This document shows positions 44,804 through 54,527 of a stretch of 64,000 nucleotides of DNA, one piece after another. The position numbers were made by a program, and so were the translations under genes. This DNA comes from Phycisphaerales bacterium. GTDB lineage: Bacteria > Planctomycetota > Phycisphaerae > Phycisphaerales > SM1A02. The stretch's first letter is position 1; every line of letters starts with the position of its first letter. Below the pieces are notes generated by a model. That model saw nothing but the letters and a program-made list of their open reading frames with translations. It did not search any database and had not been told where the DNA came from. The DNA lies in assembly GCA_030748805.1 (NCBI GenBank), contig JASMLG010000005.1, positions 19,573 through 83,572 of the forward strand, read 5' to 3'.

Positions 44804-45653
44804 AAAATCAGCCATTCTTCGTGAAGCAATGAATCAAGACGTGGTTATGTGTCCAGGTGCATGGAACGGTTTGGTTGGCTCTGCTATTGCTCGGGCTGGA
44901 TTTTTATCGTGTTATATCAGCGGTGGAGCAACTGCGAATGCTTCTGGTTACCCTGATGTCGGACTCATTTCGCTGACTGAAATGTGCCGCACAATTCACG
45001 AGGTTTCAGACGCAAGCAATCTGCCAGTGGTGGTTGATGCCGATACTGGTTATGGTGAAATAGAGTCGGTTGCCAGAACAATCGTTGAATATGAACGAAA
45101 CGGTGCTGCCGCGATGCACATAGAAGACCAAGAGTTTCCAAAACGGTGCGGGCACCTCGACGGAAAATCCATTGTTTCAAAATCCGAGATGTGTCAAAAA
45201 ATAAAAGCGGCCTCAGAAAACAAACTAAATCCCAACTTTATTCTTATTGCTAGAACAGATTCTCGTTGTATTGATGGTATCGGTTCTGCAATTGATCGTG
45301 GACTTGCTTATCGTGAAGCTGGAGCAGACATGATTTTTCCTGAGGGGTTACGAAACCAAAAAGAATTCAAACAGTTTGCAAAAGAGTGCCCTGGCCTATT
45401 GCTCGCCAACATGACAGAGTTTGGAAAAACGCCACACCTTTCAGCAGAACAGTTTGGCGATATTGGATACAACTTAGTAATTTATCCAGTGACTTTCCAG
45501 CGAGTAGCCATGGGTGCGATTACCAGATGTCTCAATCAGCTCCACAAAGAGGGTTCAGCAGAGGGTTTTGAAAACCAGATGCAAACACGACAAGATTTAT
45601 ATGATTTACTTGGGTATGTTCCAGGCGAAGCATGGTCGTTTAACAACAAGTAA
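44796..45653 (+). CDS. prpB: Isocitrate lyase/PEP mutase family enzyme, probable 2-methylisocitrate lyase
   Basis: A 285-residue TIM-barrel enzyme. Family motifs are PGAWNGLVGSAIARAGF, YISGGATANAS, DADTGYG and the active-site loop FPKRCGHLDGK with KRCGH, typical of methylisocitrate and isocitrate lyases. It would cleave methylisocitrate to succinate and pyruvate. prpC follows 95 bases downstream, which supports the PrpB reading over an oxaloacetate hydrolase or phosphonopyruvate enzyme. Confidence 0.87.
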   Translation: MNKKSAILREAMNQDVVMCPGAWNGLVGSAIARAGFLSCYISGGATANASGYPDVGLISLTEMCRTIHEVSDASNLPVVVDADTGYGEIESVARTIVEYERNGAAAMHIEDQEFPKRCGHLDGKSIVSKSEMCQKIKAASENKLNPNFILIARTDSRCIDGIGSAIDRGLAYREAGADMIFPEGLRNQKEFKQFAKECPGLLLANMTEFGKTPHLSAEQFGDIGYNLVIYPVTFQRVAMGAITRCLNQLHKEGSAEGFENQMQTRQDLYDLLGYVPGEAWSFNNK

Positions 45654-45748
45654 ACAAAAAAGATGCGAACAATCAGAGGGCCAAGATTCTGATAGAATAG
45701 GGGGTTCAACAAATGTCAACTTGTACAATGTAATCATGGAAAGAAATC

Positions 45749-46906
45749 ATGGCACAAACCGAAGAAAAAACAAAAAAACAAACAGATAGCAGGGGATTGG
45801 CGGGTCAGGTTATAGGTGAAACATCCGTTTGTGCTGTGAACCAGACACAACTTATGTATCGAGGTTATGAAATTGCTGATCTTGCTGCTCACGCAACATT
45901 CGAAGAGGTTGCACACCTTCTTTTGATTGGACACAAACCAACGCCAGAAGAACTAGCTTCGTTTAAATCGGAATTGAGTTCTATGCGAGATATTCCAGAG
46001 AGTGTGAAGGATGTGATTATTCAGATAGCAAACGATTCCCCTGAGACACACCCAATGGGTGTTCTTAGAACCGCGGTTTCGCTCCTTTCACACCTTTGTC
46101 CCGTTTGCGAAGATAACAGTGCAGATGCAGACCTAAAAAAATCGATGCACTTACTTGCAAAAATTCCCACGTGTATCGGTGTACACCAAATGGCACTTGA
46201 CGGAAAAACACCCGTTGATCCTGATCCAAACCTTGATCACGCAGCAAACCTTTTGTGGTGTATGAGTGGAACGGTTCCACATGAATCAGAATCAAAAGTT
46301 ATGGATGTATCACTTATTCTTTATGCAGAACACGACTTTAACGCATCAACCTTTACAAGCCGCGTAATCGCCTCAACAAACAGTGACCTGCACTCTTGTG
46401 TCTGTGGTGGAATTGGCGCACTCAAGGGCAACCTTCATGGCGGCGCAAATGAAGCGGCAATGGAAATGTTACAAGAAATTATGGATGCTGTTGATGGTGG
46501 CTCTACCGCAGAAGAGTTTATGCAAAACGCTTTTGAAACCAAAAAGAAACTCATGGGATTTGGGCACCGTGTATATAAAAACGGAGACCACCGCGCGGGA
46601 ATCCTTCGTGGCTGGGGTCTTAAATATGCTGAAGAAGCGAACCCAGAGGCAAAAAAATGGTTTGACCTTGGTGATGAGGTTCAAGCAATCATGCTTCGAG
46701 ATAAAAACATTCATCCAAACGTTGATTTCCCTTGCGGAATGACTTACTTTGCATTGGGTATTCCAGTTCCTCAATACACGCCAATCTTTGTTGCCTCAAG
46801 AATAACCGGTTGGTGTGCACACATTATGGAACAACACCAAAACAACAGAATTATTCGACCACTAGCACATTATGCAGGTGAAGAACTAAGAAACTGGAAC
46901 GATTAA
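45749..46906 (+). CDS. prpC: Citrate/2-methylcitrate synthase
   Basis: A 385-residue citrate synthase-fold enzyme. GLAGQVIGETSVC and YRGYEIADLA open the protein; catalytic segments are NLHGGANEAA, GFGHRVYKNGDHRA and NVDFPCG (active-site Asp). The length and N-terminus resemble the shorter methylcitrate synthase/Gram-positive type rather than the hexameric proteobacterial GltA. The neighbour prpB argues for condensing propionyl-CoA with oxaloacetate, but enzymes of this type are often bifunctional and this could be the main citrate synthase. The next gene begins right at its stop. Confidence 0.85.
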   Translation: MAQTEEKTKKQTDSRGLAGQVIGETSVCAVNQTQLMYRGYEIADLAAHATFEEVAHLLLIGHKPTPEELASFKSELSSMRDIPESVKDVIIQIANDSPETHPMGVLRTAVSLLSHLCPVCEDNSADADLKKSMHLLAKIPTCIGVHQMALDGKTPVDPDPNLDHAANLLWCMSGTVPHESESKVMDVSLILYAEHDFNASTFTSRVIASTNSDLHSCVCGGIGALKGNLHGGANEAAMEMLQEIMDAVDGGSTAEEFMQNAFETKKKLMGFGHRVYKNGDHRAGILRGWGLKYAEEANPEAKKWFDLGDEVQAIMLRDKNIHPNVDFPCGMTYFALGIPVPQYTPIFVASRITGWCAHIMEQHQNNRIIRPLAHYAGEELRNWND

Positions 46907-47773
46907 ATGTCTGTAAACAAAATCGCCGTTATCGGTGGGGGAACAATGGGAAGTGGTATCGCTCTAACAGCAGCAACGAGCGGTCTTCAAGCTGTAATTA
47001 TTGATATTAGTGAAGACCAACTCGCAAGAGCAAAAACATATCACGAAAAACAACTTGCTAGAGCTGTCTCAAAAGAGCGCATGACTCAAGAGGATGCAGA
47101 TTCTTCAATTCAAAGGATGTCATATGTAACATTAATGGACGAGGCATCTGATTCCGACTGGGTAGTAGAAGCCGCAACCGAAAACATTGAGATTAAGAAA
47201 ACAATTTTCCAACAAATGTTCGAAACATTTGGAAACGAAGTTGTTCTTGCAACGAACACATCGTCAATCTCGATTTCTGATTTGGCCTCATCAATTCCCG
47301 AAGCAGCAAACAGAGTAATTGGGATGCACTTCTTTAACCCTGTTCCCGTCATGAAGTTGGTAGAGGTTATCAAGGGTAAACAAACTAGCGAAGAGACAAC
47401 CGCAGCAACAATTACTCTTTCTGAAAGAATGGGAAAAATCCCAGTTCCCGCCAACGATTTTGCTGGATTTGTTTCTAACCGCGTTCTCATGCCAATGATA
47501 AACGAGGCATTCCACGCGTGGACAGACGGAGTAGCAGATCCAGAAGCAATTGATTCAATTATGAAACTCGGGTGCGCATTCCCAATGGGTCCACTTCGAC
47601 TCGCCGACTACATTGGGCTTGATGTATGCCGAGATATCATGATGGTTATGTATAACGGTCTTGATGAAAACCCAAAATACTTACCAAACAAAAAACTTGT
47701 TGAACTGGTCGAGGCGGGGCACCTTGGCGACAAGTCTGGTCAGGGCGTGTATGAGTATGGCAAGAACAACTAA
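46907..47773 (+). CDS. 3-hydroxyacyl-CoA (3-hydroxybutyryl-CoA) dehydrogenase
   Basis: A 288-residue NAD-dependent dehydrogenase. KIAVIGGGTMGSGIALTAA binds NAD; TNTSSISISDLAS and GMHFFNPVPVMKLVEVI carry the catalytic serine and histidine, with EVI in the substrate pocket; FVSNRVLMPMINEA and MGPLRLADYIGLD complete the signature. It interconverts acetoacetyl-CoA and 3-hydroxybutyryl-CoA or acts in beta-oxidation. The start follows the prpC stop with no gap. Together with the thiolase at 693 it suggests short-chain acyl-CoA metabolism. Confidence 0.93.
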   Translation: MSVNKIAVIGGGTMGSGIALTAATSGLQAVIIDISEDQLARAKTYHEKQLARAVSKERMTQEDADSSIQRMSYVTLMDEASDSDWVVEAATENIEIKKTIFQQMFETFGNEVVLATNTSSISISDLASSIPEAANRVIGMHFFNPVPVMKLVEVIKGKQTSEETTAATITLSERMGKIPVPANDFAGFVSNRVLMPMINEAFHAWTDGVADPEAIDSIMKLGCAFPMGPLRLADYIGLDVCRDIMMVMYNGLDENPKYLPNKKLVELVEAGHLGDKSGQGVYEYGKNN

Positions 47774-47819
47774 ACCAATTTTTGCTATTCGATAACAGTT
47801 CTACGGTTACCATATATTT

Positions 47820-48770
47820 ATGAAGCCGATTGTTATTCAAACGGAAAACCTTCCTCAAGAATGTAGCGACTGGCTATCTAGCCGGTACGACTTACATATT
47901 TGCCCAGCGGGTTCAATTCGGTTTAAAGAACTTTTGCCCGATGCTCTTGGGCTGGTGATACGAACATACACAACAGTTGACCAACAAATGATAAAAGCCG
48001 CCACCTCCCTCAAAGTGGTTGGTCGAGCGGGAACAGGTGTTGATAATATTGACTTAAAAGCTTGCAGAGAAAAAAACATTACAGTGGTTCACACCCCAGA
48101 AGCTAATAGCGAATCAGTAGTTGAGTTTGTGGTTACAACCATGCTCTCGCATCTACGGAACCTTCAACAGGTACACACCGACTTAAAACAACAGGAGTGG
48201 AACACTCTTCGTGATGCTTCTATGACCCAAAAAGAGTTTTCAGAGTTAACACTTGGAATAATCGGGTTTGGGCGAATTGGTAGCCGTCTTGGAAGAATGG
48301 CAAAAAGCATGGGATTTAATGTGGTTTTTACAGATTTGCAGCAAATCCCAGAGACGCACGGTTGTAGACAAGTAAACCAGAAACAACTTTTAGAAGAAAG
48401 CGACATAGTTTCAGTTCATGTTGATGGTCGAGACAGCAACAAACACCTGTGTGACACGAGGATGTTTGTTGAAATGAAACCAGAGGTGCTGTTCATTAAT
48501 TCTTCTAGAGGAGTGGTTGTGGACGCATATGCCCTTACAAACTTTTTGCACCACAACCAAAAAGCACACGCTATTTTAGATGTGCACGATCCAGAGCCAA
48601 TTACCTCAGAGTACCCACTACTTCACACACAAAACGCAACCTTGTTCCCACACATTGCTTGCAAAACTAAAACAGCAACAACCAACATGGGCTGGGTTGT
48701 AAAAGATGTTGACGCGGTAATTCGTGGTGAAACCCCAAGGTTTATAGCCCCCCTTGAAACAACATCATGA
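47820..48770 (+). CDS. D-isomer-specific 2-hydroxyacid dehydrogenase (phosphoglycerate dehydrogenase-like)
   Basis: A 316-residue dehydrogenase. VVGRAGTGVDNIDLKAC and TLGIIGFGRIGSRLGRMAK form the NAD site; INSSRGVVVD has the catalytic Arg, DVHDPEP the Glu, and FPHIACKT the His. It resembles the catalytic half of SerA but lacks the ACT domain, so it may reduce another 2-keto acid. It is 46 bases from the preceding gene. The final 29 bases overlap the convergent zinc-ribbon gene. Confidence 0.88.
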   Translation: MKPIVIQTENLPQECSDWLSSRYDLHICPAGSIRFKELLPDALGLVIRTYTTVDQQMIKAATSLKVVGRAGTGVDNIDLKACREKNITVVHTPEANSESVVEFVVTTMLSHLRNLQQVHTDLKQQEWNTLRDASMTQKEFSELTLGIIGFGRIGSRLGRMAKSMGFNVVFTDLQQIPETHGCRQVNQKQLLEESDIVSVHVDGRDSNKHLCDTRMFVEMKPEVLFINSSRGVVVDAYALTNFLHHNQKAHAILDVHDPEPITSEYPLLHTQNATLFPHIACKTKTATTNMGWVVKDVDAVIRGETPRFIAPLETTS

Positions 48771-49215
48771 TTAAATAGTATTGAACCACCGCGGTCATGA
48801 TTGGTATTAATATGGAAAACGCATACCACACACAACTTTTTGGCTTTGACATTCTTTCTAGTTGTGTTTTATATTTCCACACAACAAATCCCACGACACA
48901 CAACACAAGGATTAAGAAAGTGGAAACTCCCACAAAACCCCAAGGTAGATTTTGGGCGTTGCTCCCCAAGTAACCATGAATTATTAACAAGAGACGATCA
49001 AAACACACACCAAACGAAACCCCAATTCCAATTAACAATGCATGCCATGGGTAAAAGTGAAAAGGGGCAAGAAGCTGAACACTTAGCCGCGAACCACATT
49101 CAGGACAACGAGAACTTGTTGGCTCATTCAGGTGGTAGTCACAGACTGGGCAGGGACCCTTAAAACCCTTTAGAAACGTCTCGCTTCGATTGTTATCACT
49201 TTCAACCATAGACAT
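48742..49215 (-). CDS. Zinc-ribbon membrane protein of unknown function
   Basis: A 157-residue protein. An N-terminal zinc ribbon (GPCPVCDYHLNEPTSSRCPECGSRL, two CxxC pairs) is followed by three hydrophobic helices. This zinc-ribbon plus membrane-helices plan is common in planctomycetes without an assigned role. ATG 49215 (MSMVESDNN) is chosen; the frame reaches 49248 but would then collide with the enolase start. It is divergent from eno with 31 bases between starts and convergent with the 2-hydroxyacid dehydrogenase. Confidence 0.7.
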   Translation of the reverse strand: MSMVESDNNRSETFLKGFKGPCPVCDYHLNEPTSSRCPECGSRLSVQLLAPFHFYPWHALLIGIGVSFGVCFDRLLLIIHGYLGSNAQNLPWGFVGVSTFLILVLCVVGFVVWKYKTQLERMSKPKSCVWYAFSILIPIMTAVVQYYLIMMLFQGGL

Positions 49216-49222
49216 AGTATGA

Positions 49223-50527
<1,305 letters not shown>

Positions 50528-51490
50528 ATGAATCAATTTAGCACCACAAAAATGGTTGCGTGGCGGCTGGCTCAACTTCCACTAATTCTATTTGCTGTGT
50601 ATACGATTACATTTTTACTTGCGTGGCAAATTCCAGGAAATCCGCTTGAAAAAGAGGGCCGACGACCACCACAAGAAATCATGGAAGCAATGGAAGCACA
50701 ATACAACATTAATGATCCCATAGTGTTTTACACAGACTATGTGTGGAAGGCGTCTGGATTATCGTGGGTGTTTGGAAACAAGGATGGACCAGTTTTCAAC
50801 CTTGGTCCAAGTTTACGTCACGAAAACTGGACAGTAAATGATATTTTGATTTCACAACTTCCTGTATCAATGACAATTGGAGCGTGCGCAATTTTGCTCG
50901 CGCTATGCATTGGATTAACAGCAGGCGTTTGTAGTGCTGTTCGACCAGGCAGTTTGGTTGACGCGGTTTCTCTTGGTATAGCTGTTGTTGGAATTAGCCT
51001 TCCCTCGTTTGTTATTGGAGTAGTTTTACTGGTTGTGTTTGCGGTTTGGCTACAGTGGTTCCCCATTAGCGGATGGGGAACTTGGCGGCACCTAGTATTA
51101 CCATCAGTAGCATTAAGCTTACCCTTCGCAGCGTATGTCGCCCAACTGACTCGCGCAGGAATGATTACACAGATGCGAAGTGACCATATCCGAACAGCAA
51201 GGGCAAAAGGATTACCAGAAAGGGTAGTTGTATTTAAGCACGCATTAAAAAACGCCTTTTTGCCAGTATTAAGTTATCTAGGACCCGCAACAGCAGCGGC
51301 AATGACTGGGTCATTTGTTGTTGAAAAAGTGTTTGCAATTCCAGGTATTGGTACACATTTTGTAGACGCCGTTTTGGGAAAGGATATCACGGTGTTAATG
51401 GGAATAGTGTTGGTGTATTCAACACTTCTTGTTCTCTTCAACCTTTTTGTTGATGTTTTGTATCGCTTTTTTGACCCCCGACCAGCATAA
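50528..51490 (+). CDS. DppB/OppB-type ABC transporter permease
   Basis: A 320-residue inner-membrane permease with about six hydrophobic helices. LPLILFAVYTITFLLAWQIPGNPL is the OppB-type start; the EAA loop is present as ARAKGLPERVVVFKHALKNAFLPVLSYLGP, and FVVEKVFAIPGIG is a family block. It begins right after the enolase stop codon. A matching binding protein is encoded convergently at 51521. The partner permease and ATPases are not in the window, so this half-transporter must be completed from elsewhere. Confidence 0.9.
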   Translation: MNQFSTTKMVAWRLAQLPLILFAVYTITFLLAWQIPGNPLEKEGRRPPQEIMEAMEAQYNINDPIVFYTDYVWKASGLSWVFGNKDGPVFNLGPSLRHENWTVNDILISQLPVSMTIGACAILLALCIGLTAGVCSAVRPGSLVDAVSLGIAVVGISLPSFVIGVVLLVVFAVWLQWFPISGWGTWRHLVLPSVALSLPFAAYVAQLTRAGMITQMRSDHIRTARAKGLPERVVVFKHALKNAFLPVLSYLGPATAAAMTGSFVVEKVFAIPGIGTHFVDAVLGKDITVLMGIVLVYSTLLVLFNLFVDVLYRFFDPRPA

Positions 51491-51520
51491 CTCTTACTCC
51501 CACCCAAAAAAACAAAACAA

Positions 51521-53344
51521 TCAATCAGTAACAGTAACACGCCACAAATGTTGTACAAGTCTAGGGTGCGAAGTAAGTCCGTGTACTTTTTCGGGGTCGT
51601 ACATATAGAGTTGTAACAACTGGCAAACCACAAGCATGGGCACCTCTTCTGTAAACAATCTCTCTTCAATATCACGCAGCATGGCAAGTCGTTTCTTTTG
51701 ATCCAACTCCTTGGCAGCCAAGTCTAAAGCTGCATCAATTTCTGGGTTTGAATAACCACGATCATTATTACCGTTTTCAGTTTTGAAAACATCAAGAAAT
51801 GTAGTAGGGTCTCCATAATCACCATACCACCGTCCTCGGGCAACCATGAAATTCCCAGAATGTAAATCAGCACTAAAAAACTTGTTGTCTGTTCCACGCA
51901 ATTCAACAGATACTCCTAAATGTTTTTTCCACTGATCACGAAGTTCAAGCGAAATCCACTTATATCTTGGAGTGTTTGTGGTGTACAACAAATCGATTGT
52001 AGGAAACGGGTTGCCGTGAACATCCTCCACCATTCCGTCGCCGTCACGATCTTCCCAACCAGCAGATGCCAACTCCTTCTTTGCCATTGTTAAGTCAAAC
52101 CCCAACCCCTGTACACCACCATACCCAACAATTGAGTTGGGCGGCACAATGCTTGTTACAACTGGTTCATGTAAGCGCGTTGCAAACTCAACAATAGATT
52201 CCCTGTTTGTGGCATACACAAAAGCCCTTCTAACAGATGAACTATTGAACGGATTTATGTCACCATTATTTAGTTTTGGTCTGCAATTAAAAGAGAAAAA
52301 ATCCGTACCAAATGTCGGGAATGCGTGAATATTTGTGCGATCACCATTCTCTTTTTGCTTCAATATGTCGGGCTGGTAATCCACATTAACGCTGCTGAGC
52401 CAATCTAACGCCCCACTTTCAAATGTAAGAACCGCTGTGTTTGGGTCAGCGATTGTAATAGCGTGGATAGAATCAAGCGTTGTAAGTTCGGGTGAATGAA
52501 AATAAGGGTTTCGCACAAACCTCATGTCACGCTTATATCTCCAAAGCTCAAGCATAAATGGGCCATTACAGACGAGCGATTCGGGACGTGCCCAAAAATA
52601 CTGTTGCAAAATCCTTCCGCTCTTGCTGTCAACACTCACCCACTCTCTTGAAGACATAGGTGGGGGGTCTATGGTGTGCCACCCATGGGTCAAAGCAAGA
52701 TCGTGTTGTTCTCCGCCAGCAACCCAGCCCTCAACCGCCGGTTTGTAGACGGGGCTACACACAGCGAGCGCAAGTTGATCCAAAAAATAGGGAACAGGGT
52801 GCTCAAGTTCGACCGTGAACGTGTGTTCATCAACAATATTAATTTCAACCATCACCTCAAATGCTTGCTCTATTTCTTCAATTGAAACAACCTGTTTATC
52901 TAATAATTGTTTCGTTCTCCAATCCCAAAAATCTCGAGCTCCCTTAATAACAAAAAAGAAACTGGAGTAATCAGATGAGGTGTCTGGAGTCAGAAGTCGC
53001 ATCCATGAATATCGAAAATCATATGCGGTGACCCTTGCTCCGTTACTCCACCTTGCATCTTTATTAAGGTGGAACTTATACACAAGCCCATCATCAGAAA
53101 CAGCAAACGATTCTGCGGCAGCCGGTTCAATAGAAAAATCAACAGTGTTCCAACGTACCACACCTTCAAACAAACAATACGCCGCCTGCATATCAGTCAG
53201 CCAACTCATTCGTTGGGGATCAAGCGTAAAAACATCCCCTCGATTTACAAACACAAAATCTGCCCGGGGTTGGTTTTTGTTAAACCCGAAAACACAGACT
53301 ACAATTGCAACCAATATAGCAACAGGTGCAAATAGTCTGAACAT
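51521..53344 (-). CDS. Oligopeptide-type ABC transporter substrate-binding protein
   Basis: A 607-residue SBP_bac_5 protein. The N-terminal hydrophobic stretch (FAPVAILVAIVVCVFGF) acts as signal or anchor and no lipobox cysteine is obvious. DVFTLDPQRMSWLTDMQ, LFEGVVRW, AAAESFAVSDDGLVYKFHL and ARWSNGARVTAYDFRYSW are typical OppA/DppA blocks. It would capture peptides for the permease at 50528, which faces it from the other strand. The bound ligand is not predictable. Confidence 0.9.
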   Translation of the reverse strand: MFRLFAPVAILVAIVVCVFGFNKNQPRADFVFVNRGDVFTLDPQRMSWLTDMQAAYCLFEGVVRWNTVDFSIEPAAAESFAVSDDGLVYKFHLNKDARWSNGARVTAYDFRYSWMRLLTPDTSSDYSSFFFVIKGARDFWDWRTKQLLDKQVVSIEEIEQAFEVMVEINIVDEHTFTVELEHPVPYFLDQLALAVCSPVYKPAVEGWVAGGEQHDLALTHGWHTIDPPPMSSREWVSVDSKSGRILQQYFWARPESLVCNGPFMLELWRYKRDMRFVRNPYFHSPELTTLDSIHAITIADPNTAVLTFESGALDWLSSVNVDYQPDILKQKENGDRTNIHAFPTFGTDFFSFNCRPKLNNGDINPFNSSSVRRAFVYATNRESIVEFATRLHEPVVTSIVPPNSIVGYGGVQGLGFDLTMAKKELASAGWEDRDGDGMVEDVHGNPFPTIDLLYTTNTPRYKWISLELRDQWKKHLGVSVELRGTDNKFFSADLHSGNFMVARGRWYGDYGDPTTFLDVFKTENGNNDRGYSNPEIDAALDLAAKELDQKKRLAMLRDIEERLFTEEVPMLVVCQLLQLYMYDPEKVHGLTSHPRLVQHLWRVTVTD

Positions 53345-53350
53345 TACAAC

Positions 53351-54382
53351 TTACTTACTTTTTTCCCAAGTTTCAACAACCTCAAGAATTTTTGAACCCT
53401 GTTTATCATTCCAAAACTCAAGAAGGTCAACGTTTTCTCTAGATTCCGTGTCTCTTGAAATTAACTCGCCAGCAGATTGCACAGCGTTTCCATATGCAAC
53501 AAACATCGCTTCGTCATTTTCTCCAAAATTTAGAGACACCGCAGATGTAATAAACCGTGTTAGAGGTTCTCGAATAGTATTAAGCACATCTGATTTAATG
53601 TTGTTATCAACACTTGGTTCAATAAGTTGCAACATAAGTGATGGCAATATAAATGGCAACGCTTGTGCTCGGCTGTCAATGTCGCCAGTGCTGTCTATAG
53701 AGTTCAACAAGTCTACAAGCGCTTTTGTTTGCAACTCAAACGACAGTTTTTCAATTTGATTTCTTTTGCTTCTGTCTAAACGTGGTATTGATTGCAATGA
53801 CGCCAAAGAATCAAACTGTCTCGTTAAGACAAACCACTCGGGCTCCTTCTTAGTGAAATTTGAAACGAGTTTTGCATATCCAGTAATCCTTTTAATAGGC
53901 AACTCGCCAGTTGAAAAAGATGTGCCAAGACCAACTGATGCCCAAAGGCGAAGTGCGGGACGGTTTTCGGTTGCTGTGTCTGCGTGGTTTAACAATATTT
54001 GGCATCCTTCTTCGGTTCCTAGCAACGAAAGTATTTGAAGTGCATTGACTGCAGACATTTCATTTGTGTTACTTTTTTTCAAAAGCGGCTCTAGACCCTG
54101 CCTTAGATATTTTCCATACAGAGATCGACCAACCGAAGAGATGCGAACACTTGGACGAAATGGGCTAGCAAGTTTTTTGTTTGCTTCTTTTAAAGCGTTA
54201 CTATCAACAGTGAGCAACTCGCCAGCCCAGCCCAAGGCATAATCGCAAATTTTTCTCTCGCCCTCGGCATCGATTTTGTTTTTATCAACAATTTTAGAAA
54301 TGCTCCTTATTTGAGCAAATCCGCTACTGCAAAGAGATAGAGCGAGAGTGAGAGTTAGTAAGAAAAATCGTGTGTTGAGCAT
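53351..54382 (-). CDS. Secreted protein of unknown function, helical repeat-like
   Basis: A 343-residue exported protein (signal MLNTRFFLLTLTLALSLCSSGFAQ). The body is predicted helical, with segments such as MSAVNALQILSLLGTEEGCQILLNH that resemble HEAT-type repeats in feel, but I cannot assign a family. ATG 54382 has GAGG upstream and starts the signal peptide; the frame's 54442 start adds an unlikely leader. It is 6 bases from the binding protein gene on the same strand and divergent from the large TPR protein. Confidence 0.7.
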   Translation of the reverse strand: MLNTRFFLLTLTLALSLCSSGFAQIRSISKIVDKNKIDAEGERKICDYALGWAGELLTVDSNALKEANKKLASPFRPSVRISSVGRSLYGKYLRQGLEPLLKKSNTNEMSAVNALQILSLLGTEEGCQILLNHADTATENRPALRLWASVGLGTSFSTGELPIKRITGYAKLVSNFTKKEPEWFVLTRQFDSLASLQSIPRLDRSKRNQIEKLSFELQTKALVDLLNSIDSTGDIDSRAQALPFILPSLMLQLIEPSVDNNIKSDVLNTIREPLTRFITSAVSLNFGENDEAMFVAYGNAVQSAGELISRDTESRENVDLLEFWNDKQGSKILEVVETWEKSK

Positions 54383-54527
54383 AAAAAAACCTCGTAGAAT
54401 GTATAGTCTTACAAAATTACCAACCTTATGCAAGGGTGTCAACGCCCAATTGGCAGACTACCGAACAACCACTTCTAAAAGAACCCAAAACCCTGCTACA
54501 GTGCCCCTAAAGAACATCTTGCCAATC

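Noticed and set aside
50528..53344. A complete oligopeptide ABC transporter
   Set aside because: Only one permease and one binding protein are present, on opposite strands; no second permease or ATPase is encoded nearby.
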